Numbered from the stretch's first letter, positions 17,143 through 25,682 are shown. The stretch: 25,826 bases of DNA from CAYYWV01 sp964475385 (GCA_964475385.1 CAYYWV010000028.1:1-25826); one strand, 5' to 3'. A program made the numbers and translations. Notes: generated by a model not told the origin, from the sequence alone.

Positions 17143-18234
17143 TCAAGGCGAGAGCGCGGCGAGCGCGTGGCGCGCGACCTTCTTCATCACCGACGGCAGG
17201 GCCTGGCCGGCGAACGCCTCGGGCCGGCGCCAGACGCCTGCGGGCGTGCGCGCATCGTCCGCGACCTCGGCCCAGACCAAGCCGAGGTCGAGCGCGAAAT
17301 GGGTGAAGATGTGGCGCACCCGGCCGTCGAGCGGCCGCCAGCGGGCGTCGAGCGGGGCGTGCGCGCGGGCCTCCGCCAGCGTCCAGGGCTCGGCCCGCCA
17401 GGGGGTCGAGGGAAACTCCATCATCCCGCCGAGCAGGCCGTCGTCGGCGCGGCGGCGAAGAAGAACCGCCCCGTCGGCGCGTTGCGCCCAGAAGACGAGA
17501 CCGTGGCGTTGCGGCCGCCGCGTTCGCGGCGGACGACGGGGAAGCGTGGCCGCGATCCCGCGCGCCCGGGCGCGGCAGGCCGCCGCCCAAGGGCAACGGC
17601 CGCAAGCCGGGCTTCGGGGCGTGCAGACGAGCGCGCCGAGGTCCATCACCCCTTGCGCGTAATCGCCGGCCCGGCGCGCAGGCGTCAGCGCGGCGGCGTG
17701 GGCGCGAAGCGCAGGCTTGGCCGCGGGCAGCGCGTCTTCGACCGCGAACAGGCGCGCGATCACGCGCTCGACATTGCCGTCGACCACCACCGCCGGGCGG
17801 TCGAAGGCGATCGCCGCGATCGCCGCCGCGGTGTAGACGCCGATTCCCGGCAGCCGCCTGAGCGCGGCCTCGTCGGCCGGAAAGCGCCCGCCCATCTCGT
17901 TCGCGACCGCGCGGGCGCAGCGGTGCAGGTTGCGCGCCCGGGCGTAGTAGCCGAGCCCCTGCCAAGCGTGGAGGACAGCGTCCAGGGGCGCGGCGGCGAG
18001 CGCTTCGACCGTCGGCCAGCGCGCGACGAAGGCGCGGAAGTAGGGGATCGCGGCCGCCACCGTGGTCTGCTGAAGCATGATCTCCGACAGCCAGACCCGG
18101 TAGGGATCGGCGCGCTCGCCAGGGGCCGCGCGCCAGGGCAGGGCGCGCCGGTTGCGGTCGTACCAGGCGAGAAGCGCTTGCGCCTCGGGCCGCGGCTGCG
18201 CGGCGTCGGCCGATTCGCGCATTGACCGGTTCAT
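17143..18234 (-). CDS. mutY: A/G-specific adenine DNA glycosylase MutY
   Basis: It removes adenine mispaired with 8-oxoguanine, preventing G:C to T:A changes. In the 363 residues: catalytic E51 in SEIMLQQTT, helix-hairpin-helix LPGIGVYTAAAI (128-139), catalytic D152 in VVVDGNVERV, and the [4Fe-4S] ligands C204-x6-C211-x2-C214-x5-C220. The C-terminal Nudix-like domain that recognises 8-oxoguanine starts near 240 (GLLGGMMEFPST). The ATG at 18234 gives a start close to family length; an internal ATG four codons later is an alternative. It diverges from dciA across a 115-base gap. The neighbourhood mutY / DUF721 / DsbA-like / smc is, as I recall, a conserved alphaproteobacterial order. Confidence 0.97.
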   Translation of the reverse strand: MNRSMRESADAAQPRPEAQALLAWYDRNRRALPWRAAPGERADPYRVWLSEIMLQQTTVAAAIPYFRAFVARWPTVEALAAAPLDAVLHAWQGLGYYARARNLHRCARAVANEMGGRFPADEAALRRLPGIGVYTAAAIAAIAFDRPAVVVDGNVERVIARLFAVEDALPAAKPALRAHAAALTPARRAGDYAQGVMDLGALVCTPRSPACGRCPWAAACRARARGIAATLPRRPPRTRRPQRHGLVFWAQRADGAVLLRRRADDGLLGGMMEFPSTPWRAEPWTLAEARAHAPLDARWRPLDGRVRHIFTHFALDLGLVWAEVADDARTPAGVWRRPEAFAGQALPSVMKKVARHALAALSP

Positions 18235-18268
18235 CGCATCGTGTCACCAAGGAACCGAACGATGAGGA

Positions 18269-18325
18269 CGCCGCGGTCCTCCGCGGCGCAGTCTGCCACG
18301 GATCGCGTCGCGGGCGAAACCCGCG
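18269..18325. other. Two GC-rich hairpins between mutY and dciA
   Basis: CGCCGCGG (18269-18276) pairs perfectly with 18281-18288 around a TCCT loop. CGCGGG (18309-18314) pairs with CCCGCG (18320-18325) around a CGAAA loop. They occupy most of the 115-base divergent gap, where promoters for both genes must also lie. No good sigma70 boxes are visible, and neither hairpin is followed by a T-run. Confidence 0.4.
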
Positions 18326-18349
18326 GGCCGCGCCCGGGGAACGAGGACG

Positions 18350-18868
18350 ATGACGAGAACGGCCGGAAGCGCGAACACGCCCCGCCGACGCCGGCATGGA
18401 CCGCGCCTGCTGGGCGCGGCGCTTCCCGGCGCGGCCGGCGCGCTCTTCCGCCGGCAAGGCTTCGCCGAGGCGGGCGTGCTCACCGACTGGCCCGAGATCG
18501 TCGGCCGGCCGCTCGCCGATTACACTTGCCCGCTCCGGCTTTCGCGCGACGGCGCGTTGACCTTGCGCGTCGCGGGCGCATTCGCCCTCGAGCTCGCCCA
18601 TCTGGAGCCCCAGATCCTCGACCGCATCGCGCGCTACTTCGGGTTCCGGGCGGTCACGCGGCTCGCCATCGTCCAGGGGCCGCTGCCCCGGCGCGATCCG
18701 CCGCCTCCGCCCGGCCCGCGTCCGCTCGCCCCCGACGAAGAGGCGCGGCTCGAAGCCCTGCTCGCCGACATGCGCGACGAAGGCCTGCGCCGGGCGCTCG
18801 AACGGCTGGGCCGGGCAGTGCTGGGCAGCGCGCGTCCGCAGGCTCGCGGCGGCGGAGACGGCGCTTGA
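18350..18868 (+). CDS. dciA: DUF721 / DciA-family replicative helicase loader
   Basis: DciA proteins help load the replicative helicase DnaB onto origins in the many bacteria that lack DnaC. The conserved DUF721 core is at about 35-110: a W-containing segment LTDWPEIVGRPLADYTCPL, LTLRVAGAFALELAHLEPQI and the basic helix after it (IARYFGFRAVTRLAIVQG). An arginine-rich N-terminus and a Pro-rich linker (PPPPGPRPLAPDEE) leading to a C-terminal helical tail are typical of alphaproteobacterial versions. The 172-residue length fits. The ATG at 18350 has GAGG about 4 bases upstream. It is followed by the DsbA-like gene after 76 bases, and its order before smc supports the call. Confidence 0.85.
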   Translation: MTRTAGSANTPRRRRHGPRLLGAALPGAAGALFRRQGFAEAGVLTDWPEIVGRPLADYTCPLRLSRDGALTLRVAGAFALELAHLEPQILDRIARYFGFRAVTRLAIVQGPLPRRDPPPPPGPRPLAPDEEARLEALLADMRDEGLRRALERLGRAVLGSARPQARGGGDGA

Positions 18869-18944
18869 GACGCGCCGCGACGGCCCGTATACTCGCCGCG
18901 CAAGTCCCGGGCGCTGTGTGGAATCGAGACATGGAGCGGCTTTT

Positions 18945-19565
18945 GTGATTACGCGCAGAGAGGCGCTCGCCGCGGTTGGAGCGCTCGCGGCCGCCGCCGC
19001 GGCCCTTCCCGCATCCTCCGCGCTCGCCGCCGGAGAGACGGTCGACGACACCGACATGGTTCTCGGCGATCGCGATGCGCCGGTGACGATTATCGAATAC
19101 TCGTCGCTGACCTGCCCGCATTGCAGGGACTTCCATCTCAACACGTTGCCCGCGCTGAAGGCGCGCTACCTCGATACCGGCAAGGCGCGCCTTGTCTATC
19201 GCGACTTTCCTTTCGACCGGCCGGCGCTGCTCGCCGCCGCGCTCGCCCACTGCGCCGGGCCGGACCGTTTCTTCGGGTTCCTCGAGGTGCTGTTCCGCGG
19301 CCAGAGCAGTTGGTCGCGGGCCTCCGATCCGGCCGCGGCGCTCAAGCGGATCGGCAGGCTTGGCGGGCTCAGCGCGGCCAAGATCGATGCTTGCTTCGCC
19401 GACCGGGCGTTGCTCGACCGCATCCTGCGCGAGCGGCTCGACGGAGCGAAGGTCTTCAGCGTCGATTCGACGCCGACCTTCATCATCAACGGCCGCAAAC
19501 TGATTGGCGCCCAGCCGATCGATCGCTTCGCCGCCGTCATCGATCCTCTTCTTTCGGGCTCCTAG
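18945..19565 (+). CDS. Periplasmic DsbA-family thioredoxin-fold protein
   Basis: A 206-residue thiol-disulfide oxidoreductase. The redox motif is C57-P-H-C60 in SLTCPHCRDFH, and the cis-proline loop is STPTFIINGRKLIGAQP. The inserted helical domain between them is normal for DsbA-like proteins (DSBA/thioredoxin_4 group). The N-terminus, ITRREALAAVGALAAAA, has a twin arginine followed by a hydrophobic stretch and an alanine-rich cleavage region near residue 29, so it looks like a Tat-type signal. The start is taken as GTG 18945, because GGAG lies 8 bases upstream; a GTG at 18918 would add nine residues in front of the signal. It is followed by smc after 15 bases, an arrangement I recall as common in alphaproteobacteria without a known functional reason. 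Confidence 0.9.
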   Translation: MITRREALAAVGALAAAAAALPASSALAAGETVDDTDMVLGDRDAPVTIIEYSSLTCPHCRDFHLNTLPALKARYLDTGKARLVYRDFPFDRPALLAAALAHCAGPDRFFGFLEVLFRGQSSWSRASDPAAALKRIGRLGGLSAAKIDACFADRALLDRILRERLDGAKVFSVDSTPTFIINGRKLIGAQPIDRFAAVIDPLLSGS

Positions 19566-19580
19566 ACCAGGACACCGCGC

Positions 19581-22500
19581 GTGCATTTCACGCGGCTTCG
19601 GCTGACCGGTTTCAAGTCGTTCGTCGACCCGACCGACCTTCTCATCGAGCCGGGGCTCACCGCCATCGTCGGCCCCAACGGCTGCGGCAAATCGAACCTG
19701 GTCGAAGCTTTGCGCTGGGTCATGGGCGAAACCTCGGCCCGCCAGCTCCGCGGGCGCGAGATGGACGATGTCATCTTCGGGGGCAGCGCGAGCCGGCCGC
19801 GGCGCAACCACGCCGAGGTTTCGGTGCTGCTCGACAATACCGCCCGCACGGCGCCCGCCATGTTCAACGACTACAGCGAGATCGAGGTCTCGCGCCGGAT
19901 CGAGCGCGGGGCGGGATCGGTCTACCGCATCAACGGCAAGGAGACCCGCGCCCGCGACGTCGCGCTTCTGTTCGCCGACGAGGCGACCGGCGCGCGTTCG
20001 GCGGCGTTGGTCAGCCAGGGGCGGATCGGCGCGCTGATCGCCGCCAAGCCTGCGCAACGCCGCAGCCTGCTCGACGAGGCGGCGGGCATCACCGGGCTGC
20101 ACAGCCGCCGCCACGAGGCCGAGCTCCGGCTCTCGGCCGCCGAATCGAACCTCGAACGCCTCGACGACGTGATGGGGGCGCTTGAAAGCCAGCTCCAGGG
20201 GCTCAAACGCCAGGCGCGCCAGGCCAACCGTTACCGCCGGGTGAGCGCGCGAATCCGCGAGACCGAGGCGCTTCTGTTCCATCGCCGGTGGCGCGAGGCC
20301 GAGGATGCGGTGGCGGCGGCCGAACGCGCGCTCGAGGCGGCCGGCCGCGCGGTCGGCGAGGCCGAACGGGCCGCGGCCGAGGCGGCGGCCGCGCGGACCG
20401 AGGCCGCGGCGGCGCTGCCCCCGCTGCGCGACGCCGAGCAGAAGGCGCGGGCGGTTCTGCACAAGCTCGAGGTCCGTCAGGTCTCGCTTGAGGCCGAGGA
20501 GCGTCGCCTCAACGAGGTTCGCCGGGCGCTCGAATCGCGTCTCGTCCAGATCGACGCCGACGTCGAACGCGAGACCGCGCTCGCCCGCGACGCCGAGAGC
20601 GCAATGGCCCGGCTCGACGAGGAGGCCGCCAAGCTCGTCGCCGCCCAAGAAGGCGAGGCCGAGGCCGAGCGCGACGCCGAGCAGGCGCGCGCGCAGGCCG
20701 CCGAGGCGGCGGCCGCGGTCGAGAGCGCGGTCGAGGCGCTCGCCGGCCGACTCGCGGCCGCCGAGGCGCGTCGGGCCGCCTTAGACCGCCAGATTGCCGA
20801 TCTCGACGTTCGGATCGAACGCCTCGCTGTCCGCATGGCCGAGATCGAAGCCGAGGAGCGCGCGCTCGCCGCGGAGGATAAGGACGCCCGCGCCGAAGGG
20901 GACGCAGACGAAGCGCTCGCCGCCGTCGAGGCCCGGCTCGACGCCGCGCGGGCGGCGCTCGCCGAGGCGGAGGCGGTCCGCGAATCGCGCCAAGCCGCCG
21001 AGCGCGGGGCTCGCGAGGCTCTCCAGGCGGCCGAAACCGCGCTCGCCGCGCTCGCCGCCGAGGAGCGCGCGCTCGCCGACCTGCTCGACGCCGAGCGCGA
21101 AGGCCGCTGGCCGGCGGTGATCGACGCGGTGACGGCGGAGGCCGGTTTCGAGGCGGCGCTCGCCGCCGCCCTCGGCGAAGACCTTTCGGCTTCGCTCGCC
21201 GAGGATGCGCCGCTGCGCTGGACGGCCATCGACTTCGCCGCCGACCCTCCGCCGCTGCCCGAGGGCGCGATGGCGCTCACCGAGGTCGTCGAGGCGCCGA
21301 CCCCGCTCGCCCGGCGGCTGAGCCAGATCGGCGTCGTCGATTCGGCCGCCGAAGGGACGCGGCTTCAACCGATGCTCGCCCAGGGCCAGCGTCTGGTCAG
21401 CCGCGAAGGCGCGCTGTGGCGCTGGGACGGGCTGGTCGTCGCCCCCGAGGCCGAGACGCCGGCCGCGCGCCGGCTGCGCCAGCGCAACCGCTTGGGCGCC
21501 GTCCGCGGCGAACGCAAGGAGGCCGAGCGCCGCCGCGGAGAGGCCGCGTCCGCCGCCGATGCGGCCCAGGCCGCGCTCGCCGAGGCCCAGGCCGCCGAGC
21601 AGGACGCGCGCGCGCGCCTGCGCGAGGCCGAGCGCGCGTGCGATGCCGCCCGCGAGGAACGCGCCCGCGCCGCCGCCCGGGCCGCCGCCCGCGCTCAGCG
21701 TCGCGAAAGCCTGCGCGAGACGGCCGAGCGGTTGGCCGCCGACCTCGCCGAAGCCCGCGCCGCCCGCGAGGCGGCCGAGGCCGCTCGCGCGCGCCTCGCC
21801 ACCGACGACCATGACCGGGCCGAGCTCGAACGCCTGCGGGCCCGGCTCGCCGAGCGCCGGGCCGCGCTTTCCGCTTGCGAGCACGCGCTCGAATCCCTAC
21901 GCCGCGACGCCGCGCTGCGGCGCGAGCGAATCGAGGCCATAAACGCCGAGCGCGAGTCCTGGCGTCTGCGCGCCGAAGGGACGGCCCAGCGTCTCGCCCA
22001 GCTTGCGGCGCGGCGCGAATCGGCCGAATCGGACCTCGCCGCCATCGCCGAGCGCCCGGCCGCCATCGCCGCCGAGCGCGCAGGCCTTCTCGATGCGCTC
22101 GGCGACGCCCAGAGCGACGCGGCGCGCGCGGCGGATGCGGTCGCCGAGGCCGAGGCGCGGCTCGATGCGTGCGACCGCGCCCTCAAGGAGCGTGATGGCG
22201 CGGCCGCCGCGGCCCGAGAGGAGCGCGTGCGCCGCGAAGGCGATCTCGCCCGCGCCGAGGCGGCCCGCGAGGAGATTGTCCGCGCCATCGCCGAGCGGCT
22301 GAGCGTCGCGCCCGGCGCGCTCGCCGCGCTTGCGCGGATCGCGGATGGAGACGCGCCGCCGCCGGTCGACGAGATCGAGGCCCGGCTCGCGAAGCTCGTG
22401 CGCGAGCGCGAAAGCATCGGCGCGGTCAACCTGCGCGCCGAGGCCGAGGCCGCCGAGGTCGGGGAGCAGCTTGAGGCGCTCGCCGACGAGCGCGCCGACC

Positions 22501-23042
22501 TTGAGGCCGCGATCGCCCGGCTTCGGCAGGCGATCGGCCGGCTCGACCGCGAAGGGCGCGAGCGCCTCACCGACGCCTTCGAGAAGATCAACGGTCATTT
22601 CAGCGCCTTGTTCACGCGCTTGTTCGGCGGCGGGCGCGCCCATCTCGCGCTGGTCGATTCGGACGACCCGCTTGAGGCCGGTCTCGAGATCATGGCGAGC
22701 CCGCCGGGCAAGCGCTTGCAGTCGCTCGCGCTCCTTTCGGGCGGCGAGCAGGCGCTGACCGCGCTCGCCCTTCTGTTCGCCGTGTTTCTTACCAATCCGA
22801 CGCCGATCTGCGTTCTCGACGAGGTCGACGCGCCGCTCGACGACGCCAATGTCGAGCGCTTCTGCGATCTTCTGGACGAGATCGCCCGCGGCTCGGCGAC
22901 CCGGTTCATCGTCGTCACCCATCACCGCATGACCATGGCGCGGATGGACCGTCTGTTCGGCGTCACTATGAGCGAGCGCGGGGTCTCGCGCCTGGTCTCG
23001 GTCGATCTCGAGACCGCGGAGACCCTGCGGGCGACCGCCTAA
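19581..23042 (+). CDS. smc: Chromosome segregation ATPase SMC
   Basis: It compacts and organises the chromosome as a dimer with ScpA/ScpB (not encoded in the window). The 1153-residue length is typical. The N-terminal head has Walker A GPNGCGKS (31-38). Two very long Ala/Glu/Arg-rich coiled coils (about 165-500 and 630-1000) flank a hinge near 507-626 (GRWPAVIDAVTAEAGFE to WRWDGLVVAPE). The C-terminal head carries the ABC signature LLSGGEQAL (about 1050), Walker B ICVLDEVDAPLDD and the switch histidine in VVTHHRMTMA. The hinge is compact and of alphaproteobacterial appearance. GTG 19581 is chosen because AGGA lies 8 bases upstream and the frame opens straight into the head strand FTRLRLTGFKSF. 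No terminator is obvious after it. Confidence 0.97.
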   Translation: MHFTRLRLTGFKSFVDPTDLLIEPGLTAIVGPNGCGKSNLVEALRWVMGETSARQLRGREMDDVIFGGSASRPRRNHAEVSVLLDNTARTAPAMFNDYSEIEVSRRIERGAGSVYRINGKETRARDVALLFADEATGARSAALVSQGRIGALIAAKPAQRRSLLDEAAGITGLHSRRHEAELRLSAAESNLERLDDVMGALESQLQGLKRQARQANRYRRVSARIRETEALLFHRRWREAEDAVAAAERALEAAGRAVGEAERAAAEAAAARTEAAAALPPLRDAEQKARAVLHKLEVRQVSLEAEERRLNEVRRALESRLVQIDADVERETALARDAESAMARLDEEAAKLVAAQEGEAEAERDAEQARAQAAEAAAAVESAVEALAGRLAAAEARRAALDRQIADLDVRIERLAVRMAEIEAEERALAAEDKDARAEGDADEALAAVEARLDAARAALAEAEAVRESRQAAERGAREALQAAETALAALAAEERALADLLDAEREGRWPAVIDAVTAEAGFEAALAAALGEDLSASLAEDAPLRWTAIDFAADPPPLPEGAMALTEVVEAPTPLARRLSQIGVVDSAAEGTRLQPMLAQGQRLVSREGALWRWDGLVVAPEAETPAARRLRQRNRLGAVRGERKEAERRRGEAASAADAAQAALAEAQAAEQDARARLREAERACDAAREERARAAARAAARAQRRESLRETAERLAADLAEARAAREAAEAARARLATDDHDRAELERLRARLAERRAALSACEHALESLRRDAALRRERIEAINAERESWRLRAEGTAQRLAQLAARRESAESDLAAIAERPAAIAAERAGLLDALGDAQSDAARAADAVAEAEARLDACDRALKERDGAAAAAREERVRREGDLARAEAAREEIVRAIAERLSVAPGALAALARIADGDAPPPVDEIEARLAKLVRERESIGAVNLRAEAEAAEVGEQLEALADERADLEAAIARLRQAIGRLDREGRERLTDAFEKINGHFSALFTRLFGGGRAHLALVDSDDPLEAGLEIMASPPGKRLQSLALLSGGEQALTALALLFAVFLTNPTPICVLDEVDAPLDDANVERFCDLLDEIARGSATRFIVVTHHRMTMARMDRLFGVTMSERGVSRLVSVDLETAETLRATA

Positions 23043-23103
23043 GCTCCGGAAAAGACCAAGAAATAGATTTGTTTTCAATAAGTTGTATAGAAAGCATTGA
23101 ATC

Positions 23104-23132
23104 TTGACAGGGGTAGACCCAGCCCGTATGGT
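23104..23132 (+). promoter_or_regulatory. Sigma70-type promoter of the ATP synthase F0 operon
   Basis: TTGACA (23104-23109), a perfect -35, is 17 bases from TATGGT (23127-23132), four of six for a -10. It is preceded by an AT-rich stretch at 23058-23103 that could act as an UP element. The transcript would start near 23139, giving a leader of about 57 bases that includes the short inverted repeat TTCCGC-CTGC-GCGGAA. Confidence 0.65.
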
Positions 23133-23195
23133 GCGCCCGCTTCGGGGGCGGTTCCGCCTGCGCGGAAACGCCCTGGACCGCAGAGCGCGGCGCCG

Positions 23196-23543
23196 ATGAG
23201 TGAACGCGAACCGCCGCCGGATGACCTCGACGCCCGCCTGAAAAAGGCCCGCGAAGAGCTCGATCGGCAAGGGTGGCGGGGGCCGCGGGGGCCCAGAAAC
23301 GCGTCGTTCGGAATCGCGCTCGAGGTCGCGATTGAAATGGTGGGCACGCTCGCCGTCTCCGTGGGCATCGGTTGGGTGCTCGACGACTGGTTGGCGACGC
23401 GGCCCTTGTTTTTGGTGATTTTTTTCTTTCTCGGCGCGGCCGCCGGGGGGTTGAACGTCTATCGTCGGGCGCAACGGTTGGCTGGCGAAGGCAGGGATGG
23501 GGAACGGTCCGACGGCGACTCGGACGTCGGACGCAACGAATAG
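23196..23543 (+). CDS. atpI: ATP synthase protein I (AtpI/AtpZ family)
   Basis: A 115-residue small membrane protein with a charged N-terminus (DDLDARLKKAREELDRQ) and two hydrophobic helices: IALEVAIEMVGTLAVSVGIGW and LFLVIFFFLGAAAGGLNVYR. The family is encoded ahead of F0 genes and has been linked to c-ring assembly and magnesium handling. The ATG at 23196 is chosen because the charged N-terminus is family-like and the promoter leaves a normal leader; an upstream start at 23097 would begin before the promoter. The ribosome-binding site is weak. It is the first gene of the operon, 15 bases before atpB. Confidence 0.88.
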   Translation: MSEREPPPDDLDARLKKAREELDRQGWRGPRGPRNASFGIALEVAIEMVGTLAVSVGIGWVLDDWLATRPLFLVIFFFLGAAAGGLNVYRRAQRLAGEGRDGERSDGDSDVGRNE

Positions 23544-23558
23544 AGATGGCAAGGCAGC

Positions 23559-24293
23559 GTGGCCGCAGAGGCTGAAAGTCCGCTCGCGCAGTTCGAGATC
23601 AACACGATCGTCCCTATCGATCTTGGGGGCGTCGACGCTTCGTTCACGAACGCGTCCCTGTTCATGGTGATCGCGATCATCGCGGTCACCGTGTTCCTCG
23701 TCGGCGGCATGAGCCGGCGCGCGATGGTGCCGGGACGCTGGCAGTCGATGGCCGAGCTCTCTTACGAGTTCGTCGCCGGGATGATCCGCGACAACGTCGG
23801 CACCGAAGGGCGGCGGTTCTTCCCCTTCGTGTTCACGCTGTTCATGTTCATCCTGTTCGCCAACATGCTTGGGCTCGTGCCTTACAGCTTCACGGTGACG
23901 AGCCACATCATCGTCACCTTCGCGCTGGCGGCCGTGGTCTTCGTGGGCGTGACCATCGTGGGGCTGATCAAGCACGGCCTGCGCTTCTTCACCCTCTTCA
24001 TGCCTTCGGGCGTGCCGATGATAATGGCGCCGCTTTTGGTGCCGATCGAAATCGTCTCCTACCTCGCGCGCCCGGTGACCCTGTCGCTGCGGTTGTTCGC
24101 GAACATGATGGCCGGGCACACCATGCTCGAGGTGTTCGGCGGCTTCGTCGTTTTGCTCGGGCTTCTCGGCTTCGCGCCTGTGGTGGTCATCATTCTTCTC
24201 TTCGGCCTCGAGGTCGTGGTGGCCATTTTGCAGGCCTATGTCTTCGCCATTCTCACCTGCCTCTATCTCAATGATGCGTTGCATCTCCACTGA
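23559..24293 (+). CDS. atpB: ATP synthase F0 subunit a
   Basis: It forms the proton half-channels beside the c-ring. The 244-residue protein has several membrane helices. The essential arginine is R178 in SLRLFANMMAGHTML. Other conserved parts are FPFVFTLFMFILFANMLGLVPYSFT (split here into its two recognisable halves around residue 98) and the C-terminal helix VVAILQAYVFAILTCLYL. It starts with GTG at 23559, with AAGG about 5 bases upstream. In the operon it lies between atpI and atpE, the usual alphaproteobacterial order. Confidence 0.97.
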   Translation: MAAEAESPLAQFEINTIVPIDLGGVDASFTNASLFMVIAIIAVTVFLVGGMSRRAMVPGRWQSMAELSYEFVAGMIRDNVGTEGRRFFPFVFTLFMFILFANMLGLVPYSFTVTSHIIVTFALAAVVFVGVTIVGLIKHGLRFFTLFMPSGVPMIMAPLLVPIEIVSYLARPVTLSLRLFANMMAGHTMLEVFGGFVVLLGLLGFAPVVVIILLFGLEVVVAILQAYVFAILTCLYLNDALHLH

Positions 24294-24350
24294 GCGGGCG
24301 GGTCCCCTTCGCAAGACCGATAGTCACAGAAAGATCAGAGGAACCAAACC

Positions 24351-24575
24351 ATGGATGTAGAAGCGGCCAAGCTGGTAGGGGCGGGTCTCGCCGTGATCGG
24401 TCTCGGCGGCGTCGGCGCCGGCATCGGGAACATCTTCGCCTCTTTCATCTCCTCCGTCGCGCGCAATCCAGCCGCCCGTTCGGAGGTCTTCCCTTCGACC
24501 ATGCTGGGGTTCGCCCTGGTCGAGGCGGTGGCGCTTTACGCGCTCCTGATTTCGTTCCTCATCCTGTTCGGCTAG
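24351..24575 (+). CDS. atpE: ATP synthase F0 subunit c
   Basis: A 74-residue hairpin proteolipid forming the rotating ring. Helix 1 holds the glycine-rich packing motif GLGGVGAGIG (18-27), the loop has ARNP (37-40), and helix 2 carries the proton-binding carboxylate E58 in FALVEAVALYALL. A strong AGAGGAA ribosome-binding site precedes the ATG, consistent with the high copy number of c. A perfect palindrome abuts its stop codon. Confidence 0.97.
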   Translation: MDVEAAKLVGAGLAVIGLGGVGAGIGNIFASFISSVARNPAARSEVFPSTMLGFALVEAVALYALLISFLILFG

Positions 24576-24615
24576 GATAAGCGGGCCCCGGCCCGCTTAT
24601 CGGCCTGTTTTCAGG
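24576..24615 (+). other. Intercistronic palindrome after atpE
   Basis: GATAAGCGGGCC (24576-24587) and GGCCCGCTTATC (24590-24601) are perfect reverse complements separated by two bases. They begin at the base after the atpE stop codon. A second small inverted repeat, CCTG-TTTT-CAGG, lies at 24604-24615. The T-run is short and inside that loop, so termination would be partial at best. A role in protecting or setting the level of the upstream atpI-atpB-atpE mRNA is the likely function, by analogy with intercistronic hairpins in other operons. Confidence 0.7.
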
Positions 24616-24625
24616 CGAAATCGCG

Positions 24626-25117
24626 ATGCCGCAACTCGATCCTACGGTCTTCTCATCCCAGCTCGTCTGGCTGGCGATCACCTTCGTGATCCTTTACGTG
24701 CTGATGGCGCGGATCGCGCTGCCGCGGATCGGCGAGGTGCTCGAATCGCGTCAGGACAAGATCGCCCACGATCTCGACGCGGCTCAGACCCTGAAGGCCG
24801 AGGCCGACGCCGTGCTCGCCGAGTACGAGAAGGCGATCGCCGAGGCCCGAGCCAAGGCCCAGGCGATTCTCGCCGAGGCGGCCGAGGAACGGGCCCGCGA
24901 GGCCGAGACGCGGATCAAGGCGCTCGACGAACGGCTCGCCAAAGAGCTTGCCGATGCCGAGGCCCGAATCGCCAAGGCCAAGGCCGAGGCGCTCGCAAGC
25001 CTTGATGCGCTCGCCGTCGAGATCGCGCAAAGCGCCGCCGAACGCCTTGTCGGCGCGCCGGTCGACGCCGCGGTTGTGCGAGCGGCGGTCGCCGACGTGG
25101 CGCGGGAGGGGCGCTGA
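24626..25117 (+). CDS. atpF': ATP synthase F0 subunit b'
   Basis: It is one half of the heterodimeric peripheral stalk found in alphaproteobacteria and phototrophs. The 163 residues contain one N-terminal membrane helix (QLVWLAITFVILYVLMARIAL), then a charged coiled coil rich in Ala, Glu and Lys (LKAEADAVLAEYEKAIAEAR). The b' identity rests on order (directly after c) and on the LPRIGEVLESRQDKI segment after the membrane helix. Its stop overlaps the next start in TGATG. Confidence 0.93.
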   Translation: MPQLDPTVFSSQLVWLAITFVILYVLMARIALPRIGEVLESRQDKIAHDLDAAQTLKAEADAVLAEYEKAIAEARAKAQAILAEAAEERAREAETRIKALDERLAKELADAEARIAKAKAEALASLDALAVEIAQSAAERLVGAPVDAAVVRAAVADVAREGR

Positions 25118-25596
25118 TGTTCAACGCCGAGTTCTGGGTCGCGATCTCTTTCATCATCTTCGTCGCGCTGCTCTGGAAGCCGGCGGCGCGGGCGATCAAC
25201 CAGGCGCTTGATGCGCGCGCGCAGAAGATCAAGGACGAGCTCGAAGAAGCGGTGCGCCTGCGCGAAGAGGCCCAGGCGCTCTACGCCGCCCAGCAGCGGC
25301 GCTACAACGAGTCGATCAAGGAGACCGAAGCGATCCTCGCGCATGCCCGCGAAGAGGCCGAGCGCGCGGCCCGCCACGGGGCCGAGGCGCTTTCCGCCCA
25401 GCTCGCGCGGCGCGAGCAGCAGGCGATGGAGCGGATCGCGCGGGCCGAGCAGGAGGCGCTCGCCGAGGTCAAGACCGCGGCGGTCGATCTCGGCATCCGC
25501 GCGACCCGGGCGGCGCTTGCCGCCACCCTCGATGCGAAGGCGCAGGGCCGGCTCGCCGACGAGGCGATCGCCGAGGTCGAGAAGAAGCTGCACTGA
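25117..25596 (+). CDS. atpF: ATP synthase F0 subunit b
   Basis: It is the second half of the peripheral stalk, holding F1 against rotation. The 159 residues have a membrane helix right at the N-terminus (FWVAISFIIFVALLWKPAA), then a long coiled coil (ELEEAVRLREEAQALYAAQQ, RREQQAMERIARAEQ). The ATG at 25117 shares its A with the TGA of b' (translational coupling). It is the last gene of the F0 operon, followed by a strong terminator. The F1 genes are not in the window, consistent with the split F0 and F1 operons of this class. Confidence 0.94.
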   Translation: MFNAEFWVAISFIIFVALLWKPAARAINQALDARAQKIKDELEEAVRLREEAQALYAAQQRRYNESIKETEAILAHAREEAERAARHGAEALSAQLARREQQAMERIARAEQEALAEVKTAAVDLGIRATRAALAATLDAKAQGRLADEAIAEVEKKLH

Positions 25597-25628
25597 ACTG
25601 CGATCGGCTCCCAAGCCGAACCGAAAGA

Positions 25629-25668
25629 AACCGCCGCCCGCGTCGGTCCGGGCGGCGGTTCGCTTTTT
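25629..25668 (+). terminator. Intrinsic terminator of the ATP synthase F0 operon
   Basis: AACCGCCGCCCG (25629-25640) pairs perfectly over 12 bases with 25649-25660 around an eight-base loop. CGC and a run of five T follow (25664-25668). It lies 33 bases after the atpF stop. Confidence 0.9.
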
Positions 25669-25682
25669 GCAAGGCATACCCG

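Noticed and set aside
20280..22500. Repetitive GCCGAGG-rich sequence as a DNA repeat element
   Set aside because: It is the Ala/Glu/Arg codon pattern of the SMC coiled coils, not a separate element.
9973..24314. Long minus-strand open frames antisense to the transglycosylase, smc and atp genes (for example 9973-12027, 18654-20648, 21897-24314)
   Set aside because: They cross boundaries of well-supported genes on the other strand and have no family motifs.
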